The notes beneath the pieces were generated by a model. That model saw nothing but the letters and a program-made list of their open reading frames with translations, made no database searches and was not told the origin of the DNA. A stretch of 64,000 nt of DNA, from NCBI GenBank assembly GCA_947504605.1, contig CANNJE010000002.1, positions 24,218-88,217 on the forward strand, read 5' to 3'. The stretch comes from Chitinophagaceae bacterium (GTDB lineage: Bacteria > Bacteroidota > Bacteroidia > Chitinophagales > Chitinophagaceae). A program made the translations under genes and the position numbers. Below, in pieces: positions 36,851 through 46,390 of this stretch. Position 1 is the stretch's first letter, and the number at the start of each line of letters is the position of its first letter.

Positions 36851-37612
36851 TTAAAGTAATTGCAATTTTTTATTGCTAAGATCGGGTGTGTAATAAAAGA
36901 ACAAGCGGAATGTGTGGTTTTTGTCATATTGAAAGCCGGATGCTTTTTGCTGAAACAGCAGCATATAACCCGTGTCAAAACTGAGCGATTTGCTTATGGG
37001 TTGTTTTACCCCTAGAAAGATTCTGTTTTGATCAAATGTATTATAAACCACTTCTTTTCCAAACTGCATTGCCAGCTCATCAGATAATATCACTGAAGGA
37101 TAATGAGGGTTTTTAAATACAGGTATGTTTAAACTCATCAGGTACCTTATCCTGTCTGTAAATTTATATTCGTGTATAAACTGATCATTTACAATTTTTT
37201 CCTGCCAGCGTTGTTCATTTCTTAACCGATTTAATAGGCCCACTTTACCCACTTTTGTTATTATTTGAATTTGCTGATAAAAACGATGCTCCTCTGCATA
37301 ATGTTGCCAAGCTGCTTTTGTTGGGGCCACCCACATATTTCCATATCCAATAGCGGCTGTAATGTTTTCTTTAATCCAGTAATCCAATCCAACTCTTGCA
37401 AAATAAAAGCCCGGGTCTCCTAAAAAATGCTTGCTTCTCATATGAAGGTCTGCTATAATTCCTATTTTTTTATTGAGCCGAATGGTACTGTTAATACTAA
37501 CCCAGCTTTGGCTTTGTTCGTTTATTTCTTTAGCTGGTGTTTGGGCAGCTATTTTTGTTTGGAATAGGGTTAAAAATATAATGAGGACAAAAATATTTTG
37601 TAGATTTTTCAT
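36851..37612 (-). CDS. DUF2490 outer-membrane protein
   Basis: 253 residues. Signal peptide (residues 1-23, ending IAAQ). Typical DUF2490 segments: SWVSINSTIRLNKKIGIIADLHMR near the start, RVGLDYWIKENITAAIGYGN, HRFYQQIQIITKVGKVGLLNRLRNEQRW, RIRYLMSLNIP and a final aromatic strand HTFRLFFYYTPD. The pattern is a small beta-barrel. Function is unknown. The 157-base gap to the ATE-like gene (36694-36850) shows nothing convincing. Confidence 0.85.
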   Translation of the reverse strand: MKNLQNIFVLIIFLTLFQTKIAAQTPAKEINEQSQSWVSINSTIRLNKKIGIIADLHMRSKHFLGDPGFYFARVGLDYWIKENITAAIGYGNMWVAPTKAAWQHYAEEHRFYQQIQIITKVGKVGLLNRLRNEQRWQEKIVNDQFIHEYKFTDRIRYLMSLNIPVFKNPHYPSVILSDELAMQFGKEVVYNTFDQNRIFLGVKQPISKSLSFDTGYMLLFQQKASGFQYDKNHTFRLFFYYTPDLSNKKLQLL

Positions 37613-37701
37613 TTTTATTTTGTTCTGTTAAAACCCGGTTATCCTTGGTTACACTATAATAGCTTATCAAGATTTCTGGGTGTTACAAAAGGAACATACA
37701 A

Positions 37702-39369
37702 TCAGGTAAAAAACAATATCAACAATTGCGCAGCCAGTATGCGGAGTATCATTGTGAGTGGATATACCGTTGCATAGGTTGATGATGGAATATCGTTGCC
37801 TGCCATTTTTAATGCAAAAGCCAATGCCGGAGGATCTGTACAGGCTCCTGCGAGTAATCCACAAAGTTCAAAATAGGTTTTCCTGAAAAATTTGGATGCA
37901 ATAACACCTACTATTAACAAGGGAACCGTTGTAATAGTTATGCCCATTAAGATCCATTGGTATCCGCTGCCATCAGTAAATGCAGAAGACAGGTTGTGTC
38001 CACTGCTTAATCCAACACTAGCAAGGAACAGGGCTATTCCAATTTCTCTTACAATTAGATTTGCACTGTTGGTTGTATAATTATTCAGGTAAAGATGATT
38101 ACCAAAACGGCTTAAAAAAAGTGCCACAATCAATGGCCCACCAGCCATTCCTATTTTAACAGCTACTGGCACACTCGGAATATAAAATGGAATACTTCCT
38201 AAAACAACCCCCAAAACGATTCCAATAAATATGGGTCCCAAATCTGGCGCTTCCAGTCTTTTTAAAGAATTACCCACAACCTCTGCCAATTGATTGATGT
38301 TTTCTTCTATACCCACTACGGTAATAGTGTCGCCTAGTTGTAAAAAAATATTTCCATGTGCCACCATTTCTATTCCAGCCCTTTTTATCCTGGTTATAGT
38401 TAGGGATTCCTGATGCAATTCTGGAATATCACCTAAACGCCTGTGCGTTATGTCTTTCCTTGTTACTATTATCTGACGGGAAATTAAGTCACTGGATGGT
38501 TCTGTTCTCAGATTCATATCACTTACTGTACCTACCAATAATTTTACTTTTTCCATTATTTTTTTCGTCGCTACAAACTGCATCACATCTCCCTCGCTCA
38601 ATACGGTGTCTGGCGTAGGTGTTATAATAGATCCTTTATGAAACATACGGGATATGATCACCGGCTCGTTCAACATTTTAAATATCTGCCTAAGCGGCTG
38701 TCCTATCAACTGTTTGTTTTCAAGTATGATATGAATAGAAATCGGTCGGTTTGACTGTATAAAACCAAGCTTGCGGTGCAATTCCTGCTCGTCTGCAATA
38801 TTTACTCCTAGGATTTTTCTTAATAATACCAATGATAAAATAATGCCAATAACGGCAAAAGGATAAGCCACTGCGTAGGCTAGTGTTATAATTGAATTGT
38901 CTACCCCTGTAACCTGCAAGTCTTTTACCGCAGCCTGTGCAGCGGCAAGGCCTGGCGTATTGGTAACAGCACCACTCATTACGCCTGCCATGATGGAAAT
39001 ATGATTTCCGGAAGTATAAAAAAAGATAATTGTAATAAACACACCAAGCAACACAACTGAAGCGGCCAAACTATTGTTGCCCAATGCACTTTTTTTGAGA
39101 GATGCAAAAAAGCCTGGACCAACCTGAAGCCCAACTGAATAAACAAAAAGTATTAACCCAAATTCTTTTACAAAATGTTCTGTTTCTTTATTAATAGTGA
39201 TACCAAAAAATGAAACAAGTAAACCAATAAAAAGCACCCAGGTGATACCAAAAGAAATTCCAAAAATTTTTAATTTCCCAAATGCTATACCTGTTGCAAT
39301 TACTAAAGAATAAATGATAACGGATTGTGCTACGGATTGCTCCGTAAATAACTGTATAAACCAGTTCAT
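37702..39369 (-). CDS. Putative transporter, YidE/AspT antiporter family with RCK_C domains
   Basis: 555 residues, same length and layout as E. coli YidE: five or six membrane segments, two central TrkA_C/RCK_C regulatory domains (about 200-375; GQPLRQIFKMLNEPVIISRM and RRLGDIPELHQESLTITRIKRAG), then six more segments. Duplicated AspT/YidE/YbjL motifs: GLILFVYSVGLQVGPGFFASLK and IALFLASVGLSSG; GAVTNTPGLAAAQ and AGACTDPPALAFA. AspT exchanges aspartate for alanine; the substrate of YidE-type members is unknown. Confidence 0.88.
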   Translation of the reverse strand: MNWFIQLFTEQSVAQSVIIYSLVIATGIAFGKLKIFGISFGITWVLFIGLLVSFFGITINKETEHFVKEFGLILFVYSVGLQVGPGFFASLKKSALGNNSLAASVVLLGVFITIIFFYTSGNHISIMAGVMSGAVTNTPGLAAAQAAVKDLQVTGVDNSIITLAYAVAYPFAVIGIILSLVLLRKILGVNIADEQELHRKLGFIQSNRPISIHIILENKQLIGQPLRQIFKMLNEPVIISRMFHKGSIITPTPDTVLSEGDVMQFVATKKIMEKVKLLVGTVSDMNLRTEPSSDLISRQIIVTRKDITHRRLGDIPELHQESLTITRIKRAGIEMVAHGNIFLQLGDTITVVGIEENINQLAEVVGNSLKRLEAPDLGPIFIGIVLGVVLGSIPFYIPSVPVAVKIGMAGGPLIVALFLSRFGNHLYLNNYTTNSANLIVREIGIALFLASVGLSSGHNLSSAFTDGSGYQWILMGITITTVPLLIVGVIASKFFRKTYFELCGLLAGACTDPPALAFALKMAGNDIPSSTYATVYPLTMILRILAAQLLILFFT

Positions 39370-39612
39370 AGTTTATTAAATTTTACCCTTCCTATTTAAA
39401 CAAAAAGGATGAACGATAGCTGTGAATATAGATCAAATTAAAAAATTTATTTCGTAAGTTTTAATTTGACCTATAATAAATACATACAGCAAGCAATCGA
39501 AAAAAACAAGCAATCGTTAAGGCATTGCACCAAAAAATGCAAATATTTTTATAAAGTTACAGCAGGTAATTATAGCAAATACATTACCAAAGTACCTATT
39601 TTAATATTACAG

Positions 39613-41472
39613 CTATACATGTTCTGGTTGTAATGACCAATGTTCCGGAGAACGCCATAAAGCACTTAGCAGTAACTCTCTCATAAAATAAAATTCTTTT
39701 GGAAGTTTATCATACAGTTTAGCAAACAACTCTTCATGAGACAACAATTCCTGTTTCCATGGCTCACGGTCTATGGTGGTTATTTTTGCAAAATCTTCTT
39801 CAGTAAAATTTTCTATCCCTGTCCAATCCATATCCTCGTAACGAGGCATCCATCCAATAGGAGATTCAACCGCACTTGCTCCGCCATGAACCCTTTGAAC
39901 GATCCATTTCAATACCCTCATATTTTCTCCAAAGCCAGGCCACAGAAACTTACCGTTTTCATCTTTTCTAAACCAGTTTACACTAAATACACGTGGGGGA
40001 TTAGGAAGATCGCGGCCAAATTGTAACCAATGGTTTACATAATCGCCCATATTATATCCCATAAAAGGCAACATTGCAAAAGGATCACGTCTTACTTTTC
40101 CTACTTCACCGAATGCGGCAGCGGTGGTTTCGCTACCCATCGTTGCGGCGGTATAAACACCAAAGTTCCAGTTAAATGATTGGCAAACCAATGGTACTGC
40201 TGCGCTTCTTCTGCCTCCAAAAATAAAGGCAGCAATAGGAACTCCATTTGCATTATTCCATTCGCTGTCTATTGCAGGGTTTTGGTATGCTGGGGCAGTA
40301 AATCTGCTATTGGGATGTGCTGCCGGGGCACCGGTTGTAGAATCATAAGGTTTTCCATGCCAGTCAATCAATCCTTCGGGGATTTCTTTGGTCATCCCTT
40401 CCCACCAAACATCACCATCTTTAGTAACCGCAACATTGGTAAAAATAGTATTGGCCTTGATACTTTCCATTGCATTAGGATTGGTTTGATAGTTAGTTCC
40501 GGGTGCAACACCAAAATAACCAGCTTCAGGGTTGATAGCATATAAACTGCCATCTTCTCCTTTATGAATCCAAGCAATATCATCTCCCACAGTTGTAACT
40601 TTCCAGTCTTCCAAACCTTTGGCAGGAATCATCATAGAAAAGTTGGTTTTTCCACATGCGCTTGGGAAAGCCGCCGCGATATATGTTTTTTCTTTTTGTG
40701 GAGATTCTACCCCCAAAATAAGCATATGTTCTGCAAGCCAGCCCTCCTCTCTTCCCATTACAGACGCAATACGAAGTGCAAAACATTTTTTTCCCATTAA
40801 GGCGTTTCCGCCATAACCGCTACCATAAGATATAATCAACCTTTCTTCGGGAAAATGGGAAATATATTTTGTTGTAGGATTATTAGGCCATTTAGAATCT
40901 TTTTCAGATGGATTAATGGGCGCCCCCACTGTATGTAAACATTTTACATACTCGTTCCTTTTGAGGTAAGGATAAATAGATTCGCCCATTCGTGTCATGA
41001 TATACATATTCACCACCACATATTCTGAATCTGTTAACTGAACACCATACCTGGAAAAGGGTGATCCTATTGGCCCCATACAGAATGGAATTACATATAG
41101 TGTTCTCCCTGTCATTGAATCGTTCATTAACTCATTCAATTTTTGTTTCATTGAATTTGGATCCATCCAGTTATTTGTAGGACCGGCATCTTCTTTTCTA
41201 CGACTGCAAATAAAAGTTTTGTCTTCTACTCTTGCTACATCACTTGGATCAGAAAAACAAGCAAAACTATTAGGACGTTTTTCCTGATTTAATTTTAAAA
41301 AAGTTCCCTTTTTAACCAATAATTCGCAAAGGTTATCATACTCCTGCTTCGTTCCATCACACCAATGAATATTGGTTGCATTACATTGATTAGCTATAGC
41401 GTTTACCCACCCCTCTAACTCTGATTTTACAGGAGAAGATTCATAAAAAGGAAATTTACTTTTGTGACTCAT
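39613..41472 (-). CDS. pckG: Phosphoenolpyruvate carboxykinase (GTP)
   Basis: 619 residues, typical GTP-PEPCK. Visible: [42 protein letters not shown], the P-loop with reactive Cys in [13 protein letters not shown] (near residue 272), [44 protein letters not shown] and [14 protein letters not shown]. It converts oxaloacetate to phosphoenolpyruvate for gluconeogenesis in the cytoplasm. GTP-type is clear from the C-terminal signature and length; ATP-type PEPCK is about 530 aa. It is transcribed alone with a 568-base gap upstream. Confidence 0.97.
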   Translation of the reverse strand: MSHKSKFPFYESSPVKSELEGWVNAIANQCNATNIHWCDGTKQEYDNLCELLVKKGTFLKLNQEKRPNSFACFSDPSDVARVEDKTFICSRRKEDAGPTNNWMDPNSMKQKLNELMNDSMTGRTLYVIPFCMGPIGSPFSRYGVQLTDSEYVVVNMYIMTRMGESIYPYLKRNEYVKCLHTVGAPINPSEKDSKWPNNPTTKYISHFPEERLIISYGSGYGGNALMGKKCFALRIASVMGREEGWLAEHMLILGVESPQKEKTYIAAAFPSACGKTNFSMMIPAKGLEDWKVTTVGDDIAWIHKGEDGSLYAINPEAGYFGVAPGTNYQTNPNAMESIKANTIFTNVAVTKDGDVWWEGMTKEIPEGLIDWHGKPYDSTTGAPAAHPNSRFTAPAYQNPAIDSEWNNANGVPIAAFIFGGRRSAAVPLVCQSFNWNFGVYTAATMGSETTAAAFGEVGKVRRDPFAMLPFMGYNMGDYVNHWLQFGRDLPNPPRVFSVNWFRKDENGKFLWPGFGENMRVLKWIVQRVHGGASAVESPIGWMPRYEDMDWTGIENFTEEDFAKITTIDREPWKQELLSHEELFAKLYDKLPKEFYFMRELLLSALWRSPEHWSLQPEHV

Positions 41473-42040
41473 TTTATAATTTTTAATAAATTAATTAGTT
41501 TTTGATTTTATTATACAAATTTTCATCATATTGAAATAATGAAACATGATAAAAGTCAGTTTTTTTTTGATTGGCATACATATTTGGTTAACCATAATTC
41601 TTGTAGTTTCAGTCTTTTTAACCGCCTAAGGCTTACTCAATTTATAGAACTTTTGCTTACCCACACCAAAACAACAAAGTAAATCCCGCAATCAATTATT
41701 CACATTTTTTCGTTTTTAAAACGAATATTTCATCTACACTAAAATAGTACAATCTTTATAGAAACTACCTTTTTATACATGAAAAAAAATCTTTCTGAAT
41801 TGATTGTTTCATTTTGCTTTAAATGTGAAGAAATTGACTTTAGTACAATGCCAAGCCAGTAGTGATTGAGCGGGCTATTGAGGAGGCTAGATTAGGGTTA
41901 TTAAGGAGATTGGGGTTCTAATTAATGAGTGTGAAGATTACTTGTTCCTCTATTCAGAATATTGGATTCTAAAAAGAGGGGATACTCTTAGTGTAAATAA
42001 AAAGGGCTGCAATTGCAGCCCTTTTTATTTAATGTTTGTT
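41473..42040. other. 568-base gap with no supported gene; possible gene remnant
   Basis: The gap upstream of pckG is AT-rich. The plus strand has a 27-codon ORF from ATG at 41779 (start MKKNLSELIVSFCF) without other support. A stretch near 41861-41920 reads VIERAIEEARLGLLRRLGF before a stop, with coding-like composition but a stop codon shortly before it, so it may be a degraded gene end. A strong terminator lies at 41994-42031. pckG's promoter should be in the first 150 bases but I could not fix it. Confidence 0.5.
41994..42031. terminator. Long-stem bidirectional terminator
   Basis: A 17-bp perfect stem (core AAAAAGGGCTGC / GCAGCCCTTTTT, loop AATT) with A-run before and T-run after. It lies 10 bases beyond the stop of the PepSY-like gene on the minus strand. 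Confidence 0.88.
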
Positions 42041-42514
42041 TTAATTATTTCGGGTGTAATATCCATTATTGGAAGTTGTCCCCTTTCTTTGCTCCTGGCC
42101 AATATAGTTGTTTACTCTCTGACCATTGGCTCTGTAACTCACGGTAGAATTACCTCTAAATAAACCGCTTCTGCGAAATTTTGCAGACCAAATTCCACGA
42201 TCGGAAGTCCAGTTTATAAATTTAGCATTGGGATAGTCTCTGTTAAAAGCATCGCTAACTCTGCGTGGGAGATTTCCAAAATTTCGGTTGTCATACCTAT
42301 TTTTGTTCCGCTGGTTGTTCTGGTTTTGCCATTGCCCTTCATCGTTATCATTCCTTCGATCGTTTTCGTTTCGACATTCGCCATTTCGATCATTGTTGTA
42401 TTTTGTTTCGTGTTTTCCCTTTTTTCTTTTTTCGTTGTTATGGTCATCATTGTGTTGGGCCATGGTGCCTAAGCTAATGGCTGCTGCGAGAGATAATAGT
42501 AGTACTTTTTTCAT
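42041..42514 (-). CDS. Exported PepSY-like (DUF2874) protein with Asn/Arg-rich linker
   Basis: 157 residues. Signal peptide MKKVLLLSLAAAISLGTMAQ, then about 60 residues almost entirely Asn, Asp, Arg, Lys, Glu, Gln and His (low complexity), then a PepSY-like domain: LPRRVSDAFNRDYPNAKFINWTSDRGIWSAKFRRSG ... VSYRANGQRV. Such domains in Bacteroidota are small periplasmic proteins of unknown role, often named beta-lactamase-inhibitor-like. A long-stem terminator follows. Confidence 0.78.
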   Translation of the reverse strand: MKKVLLLSLAAAISLGTMAQHNDDHNNEKRKKGKHETKYNNDRNGECRNENDRRNDNDEGQWQNQNNQRNKNRYDNRNFGNLPRRVSDAFNRDYPNAKFINWTSDRGIWSAKFRRSGLFRGNSTVSYRANGQRVNNYIGQEQRKGTTSNNGYYTRNN

Positions 42515-42646
42515 GATGCTGTGATTTAGTTAACAACAATATTGTCAAAACCATGCCATCAAGAATTAAAATTTTCTTAAAGGAATCGAAACGGCCTTTT
42601 ATTGGCTATCTTTTAACGTTGCAAATGAGTAGACGGGGTGGGGTAA

Positions 42647-43075
42647 TTATTTTAATAACAACTTTGCAAACTTATTCAGTTCGTCTTTTTCAGACTGGTT
42701 CAACAAATCGTTTTTATCCATTTTCATTTTAAAAAAAAGCACCCTTTTGTGTCCGGGGTATTTTTGTAAGATGGCTTCGATTAAACCAAAACTGGTTTCA
42801 TCTTTTAATTCAGGAATAGCTATAATCGTGGGTTGTGACCTATGATTGGTATGTTTTTTTAAAATGATGGCTTCTAGTGTAGCTAATTTTCCGGGTGCAA
42901 CATCTGTGAATTTTGTTGCCTTACCAAGCAATCCCTCCAGTTGTTTTTTACTAAGTCCACCCCGCTCTTGGTATTGTTGCAAAAGGCTTATACAAAATAT
43001 ATCTTCTGGCCTTGCCTTTATTACGGCTTTTAGCAGATCGGAAATAATGTCAATATCTGGATTTATGCGGTTCAT
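42647..43075 (-). CDS. Hypothetical protein (142 aa), partner of a membrane coiled-coil protein
   Basis: No signal peptide or membrane segment. The start (INPDIDIISDLLKAVIKARPEDIFCISLLQQYQERGGLSKKQLEGLLGKA) looks like a helical bundle; the second half contains KRVLFFKMKMDKNDLLNQSEKDELNKFAKLLLK, a helix rich in charged residues. I do not recognise a family. It is 5 bases downstream of the coiled-coil gene, so the pair is very likely one transcript and may act together. Confidence 0.7.
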   Translation of the reverse strand: MNRINPDIDIISDLLKAVIKARPEDIFCISLLQQYQERGGLSKKQLEGLLGKATKFTDVAPGKLATLEAIILKKHTNHRSQPTIIAIPELKDETSFGLIEAILQKYPGHKRVLFFKMKMDKNDLLNQSEKDELNKFAKLLLK

Positions 43076-43080
43076 GGTTT

Positions 43081-43476
43081 TTATTTTCCTAATTGGCCTT
43101 TGTAACGTGCAATGGCATTCTGAGCTTCAATTAACTTCAATTTAATAGTATGCAGCTCTGGTTGGGTTATCTGTAGTTGCGCCTCTGTTTCCTCATTGCT
43201 TTTTTGTAGTAAAAGGATGTCTTCGTCCTGTCTTTTAATATGCTGCTGGGCTTCCTGTAATTTTTTCATCAAGCCCATCTCAATTGCCTGTCTCAACTGA
43301 AAAAGCGTTGCATTCTCTTTTTTTAAGGTGTCTTTCATCAGTTTTTCACTTTCTAAAAACCCCTGAACACTTTTAAGTTCCTTTTTTAGCCTGCCGATAT
43401 TTACAATATGTATAACAAAGGCAATACTAAAGCCAATAACAAAACATACTGCGGCTATGATATATACTTGTGTCAA
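43081..43476 (-). CDS. Small membrane-anchored coiled-coil protein
   Basis: 131 residues. One N-terminal membrane helix (residues 5-27, VYIIAAVCFVIGFSIAFVIHIV) followed by a continuous heptad-like helix to about residue 125 rich in Lys, Glu, Gln and Leu. Layout resembles RmuC-like or FtsB-like anchored coiled coils but without further motifs. No function assigned. Confidence 0.75.
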   Translation of the reverse strand: MTQVYIIAAVCFVIGFSIAFVIHIVNIGRLKKELKSVQGFLESEKLMKDTLKKENATLFQLRQAIEMGLMKKLQEAQQHIKRQDEDILLLQKSNEETEAQLQITQPELHTIKLKLIEAQNAIARYKGQLGK

Positions 43477-43582
43477 TTTAGATTTATTTAGGCTGCAAAA
43501 TATTTCATTTATAAAAGAAATACGGCATCTATTTTGCTTTTTTGCTTTTTTAAGGCTTTTTTATGCTTAACCAAAAAATGAG

Positions 43583-43590
43583 TAGGTTTG
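43583..43590 (+). promoter_or_regulatory. Candidate promoter -7 element for the S46 peptidase
   Basis: TAGGTTTG (TAnnTTTG) ending 24 bases before the ATG at 43615; the -33 region has only TTTT. Confidence 0.4.
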
Positions 43591-43614
43591 TCATTACAAA
43601 AAATCGATTGAATT

Positions 43615-45777
43615 ATGAAGAAGTTATTTGTTACGCTTGTACTTGCTGCAAGCCTCTTAAAAGCCCATGCTGATGAAGGGATGTGGCTGCCAATGCTGCT
43701 TGGTCAGCAGGTCTACAATGACATGGTAAAAAAAGGATTAAAACTTACCAAAGAACAATTGTATTCCATCAATAAATCATCTCTAAAAGACGCCATACTT
43801 ATTTTTGGTGGTGGTTGCACGGGAGAAATTGTAAGCAACCAAGGACTTATTTTTACAAATCATCATTGTGGATATGATGCCATTGCCAGTGCCAGCAGTG
43901 TGCAAAACAATTACCTAAGGGATGGTTTTTATGCTTACAATAAAGACCAGGAAATAAAATCAAGGCTAACTGTACAGTTTCTTGATAAAATCATTGATGT
44001 AACCAAAGAGGTTGAAGAAGGTTTAAAAGGGTTATCATGGGCAGACCGTGTAAAAAAATTACCCGAGGTTTATAAAAGTATTACTGATAAGGTTGCTGAT
44101 AAAGAAAATGGCAAAGCTGGAAGAATTTACAGCATGTTCAAAGACAATCAGTATATCATGTATGTATACCAAACTTACAGAGACATTAGACTGGTAGGTG
44201 CGCCTCCAGAAAGTGTTGGAAAATTTGGTGGTGATACAGACAACTGGGAATGGCCCCGTCATACTGGCGATTTTTCTATATTCAGGGTATATGCTACAAC
44301 AGATGGCAAACCGGCTGAGTATAGCAAAGAAAATGTTCCACTAAAACCCAAACATTTTTTACCTGTAAGCCTTAAGGGAGTTAAAGACGGCGATTATGCC
44401 ATGATTTATGGCTACCCCGGCGGAACCAACCGTTACGAAACCAGTTATGGTATTAAATTAAAAAATGAAGTAGATAATCCTGCACTGGTTGCATTAAGAG
44501 ATATGCGTTTAAAGTTTATGCATGAGCAAATGATCAAAGACCCTGCAGTAAAACTAAAGCTTGCCAGCAGCTATGCAGGTATTGCCAACTATTGGAAATT
44601 CTTTGAGGGCGAAACAAAACAACTGATCAAATTTAAAACCTACGAAGCGAAACAACAATACGAACAAAAGTTTGCAAGTTGGGCAAAAGGCAAAGGCGAT
44701 TATGAGCATATATTAAATGATTATGATAAGGCTTATGCCGCATGGACTCCATACAGCAAACACCGTCAATATCTTAGAGAAGGTATCCTTGGTTCTCCGT
44801 TGTCTGCTTTTTCTTCTTCATTAATGGGACTTGAAGCTACTATGGTTAAACAGGGTTCCAGCTCTGCTGATATTAAAAAAGCTGCTGACGCCGCAGATAA
44901 CCAACGCAAAGCTTTCCTTGAAGGCGAAGACCTGCCAAGCGATGTAAAAATATTGGCGGCTGTAGCACAAGCTTTTTACAACGATATTGATAAAAGTCAA
45001 CATCCGATTGGATTCTATGAAAAACTAAAGGCTGCATATGGTGATCTAAAAGACGAGGCTACTTATAAAAAATGGGCTGCCGATGTTTTTGCAAACAGTA
45101 TGGTTTTAAATGATACTAAATGGAGTGCTTTTATATCAAATCCTGACGCAAATTCACTTCAGGCAGATCCAGCATTTGATTTTGCAGCATCATTTGTAAA
45201 AAATTACAATACAAAATATGCTCCTTTATTCACAGAGTTTAATAATAAAAACAATGAGTTAGGCCGCAGTTATATGAAGGGTATTATGGAAATGAATCCT
45301 GCAGCAGTAAGTAAAATGTATCCTGATGCCAATTTTAGCATGAGGGTAAGTTTTGGTAATGTAAAAAGTTACAAACCTCGTGATGCTGTACAATATGATT
45401 ATATAACTACCAGCAAAGGAATTTTAGAAAAATACAAAGCAGGCGATTATGAATATGATCTTCCTGCAAATCAAATTGAATTATTAAAGAAAAAAGACTT
45501 TGGCCAATATGTAGATAAAAGCCGAAATGATCTTGTTATAGGTTTTATTACCACGAATGATATTACCGGAGGTAACAGTGGTAGCCCTGTTATAGATGGT
45601 AATGGTAATCTTATTGGCCTTGCTTTTGACGGCAACTATGAGGCGCTAAGCCACAAGATTGCTTTTGACAAAGATTTGAACCGCACCATTAATGTTGATA
45701 TCCGTTATGTATTATGGTGTATTGATAAATTGGGTGGTGCAAAAAATATCATCAACGAATTAAAACTAGTTCGGTAA
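43615..45777 (+). CDS. S46 family dipeptidyl peptidase (DPP7-like)
   Basis: 720 residues with signal peptide MKKLFVTLVLAASLLKAHA; the mature start DEGMWLP is conserved in S46. Catalytic His in FTNHHCGYDA (near residue 82), Asp in GGDTDNWEWPRHTGDF, Ser in GGNSGSPV (near residue 652). The residue that separates DPP7 from DPP11 lies in AFDGNYEALS; it is Gly here, as in DPP7, which favours hydrophobic P1 residues over Asp/Glu. It removes dipeptides from peptide N-termini in the periplasm. Full-length, no break. Confidence 0.94.
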   Translation: MKKLFVTLVLAASLLKAHADEGMWLPMLLGQQVYNDMVKKGLKLTKEQLYSINKSSLKDAILIFGGGCTGEIVSNQGLIFTNHHCGYDAIASASSVQNNYLRDGFYAYNKDQEIKSRLTVQFLDKIIDVTKEVEEGLKGLSWADRVKKLPEVYKSITDKVADKENGKAGRIYSMFKDNQYIMYVYQTYRDIRLVGAPPESVGKFGGDTDNWEWPRHTGDFSIFRVYATTDGKPAEYSKENVPLKPKHFLPVSLKGVKDGDYAMIYGYPGGTNRYETSYGIKLKNEVDNPALVALRDMRLKFMHEQMIKDPAVKLKLASSYAGIANYWKFFEGETKQLIKFKTYEAKQQYEQKFASWAKGKGDYEHILNDYDKAYAAWTPYSKHRQYLREGILGSPLSAFSSSLMGLEATMVKQGSSSADIKKAADAADNQRKAFLEGEDLPSDVKILAAVAQAFYNDIDKSQHPIGFYEKLKAAYGDLKDEATYKKWAADVFANSMVLNDTKWSAFISNPDANSLQADPAFDFAASFVKNYNTKYAPLFTEFNNKNNELGRSYMKGIMEMNPAAVSKMYPDANFSMRVSFGNVKSYKPRDAVQYDYITTSKGILEKYKAGDYEYDLPANQIELLKKKDFGQYVDKSRNDLVIGFITTNDITGGNSGSPVIDGNGNLIGLAFDGNYEALSHKIAFDKDLNRTINVDIRYVLWCIDKLGGAKNIINELKLVR

Positions 45778-45796
45778 TTTATACAGGCTAATAAAT

Positions 45797-45831
45797 AAAA
45801 AAACTTCCTGCCAAAAACAGGAAGTTTTTTT
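45797..45831 (+). terminator. Terminator after the S46 peptidase
   Basis: Perfect stem AAAAAAACTTCCTG / CAGGAAGTTTTTTT with loop CCAAAAA, ending in T-run. Confidence 0.9.
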
Positions 45832-45873
45832 ATTTAACTATTTAGTCTTTACCTTGATTTTCAAAAAAACTGT

Positions 45874-46389
45874 ATGGCCATTAATATTATAGAATTTAAA
45901 GCTCGTGTAATAGACCCTGAAAATATTGAACGAATATTGCAAACAAAAAAACCTGTTTTTGCTGGGCAAGACAGGCAAATTGATACTTATTTTAATGTTA
46001 GTGACGGTAGGTTAAAATTAAGGGAGGGTTCTATCGAAAGCGCACTTATTTGGTATGATAGGCCCAATGATGCAGGATGTAAACAATCGCAAGTTCTGCT
46101 GCACAAATATGAATCCAGTTCTGGACTCAAAGAAATTCTTATAAAACTACACGGAATAAAAGTTGTAGTTGATAAAAAGCGGCGTATATATTTTATAGAC
46201 AATGTAAAATTTCACTTTGATGAGGTAGAAGGTTTAGGAAAATTTATTGAAGTAGAAGCTATTGACAATAGTGGAGAATTGGGGCTTGGGAAAATTCAGG
46301 AACAATGTGATTTTTATGCTAACCTGTTTGAAATAAAGCCTTCGGAATATATTGCTGTATCGTATAGTGATTTATTATTAAAAAAATAA
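45874..46389 (+). CDS. CYTH-domain protein (CyaB/class IV cyclase-like)
   Basis: 171 residues. CYTH tunnel-fold signs: IEFKARV near the start, QIDTYFNVSDGRLKLREG, IWYDRP, VVDKKRRIYFIDNVKFHFDEVEGLGKFIEVEA. The canonical EhExK start has Ile in place of the first Glu (INIIEFK). CYTH proteins bind triphosphorylated substrates; class IV adenylate cyclase and thiamine-triphosphatase are two known activities, and neither can be chosen from sequence. One base separates it from the GNAT gene, so they form one transcript. Confidence 0.85.
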   Translation: MAINIIEFKARVIDPENIERILQTKKPVFAGQDRQIDTYFNVSDGRLKLREGSIESALIWYDRPNDAGCKQSQVLLHKYESSSGLKEILIKLHGIKVVVDKKRRIYFIDNVKFHFDEVEGLGKFIEVEAIDNSGELGLGKIQEQCDFYANLFEIKPSEYIAVSYSDLLLKK

Positions 46390-46390
46390 A

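Noticed and set aside
41779-41862. 27-codon ORF (MKKNLSELIVSFCF start) before the PepSY-like terminator
   Set aside because: No ribosome-binding or promoter support and no family; too short to call. Mentioned in the gap entry only.
42214-42524. ORFs on both strands across the Asn/Arg-rich linker gene
   Set aside because: Low-complexity codons open other frames by chance; only the frame with signal peptide and PepSY-like end is credible.
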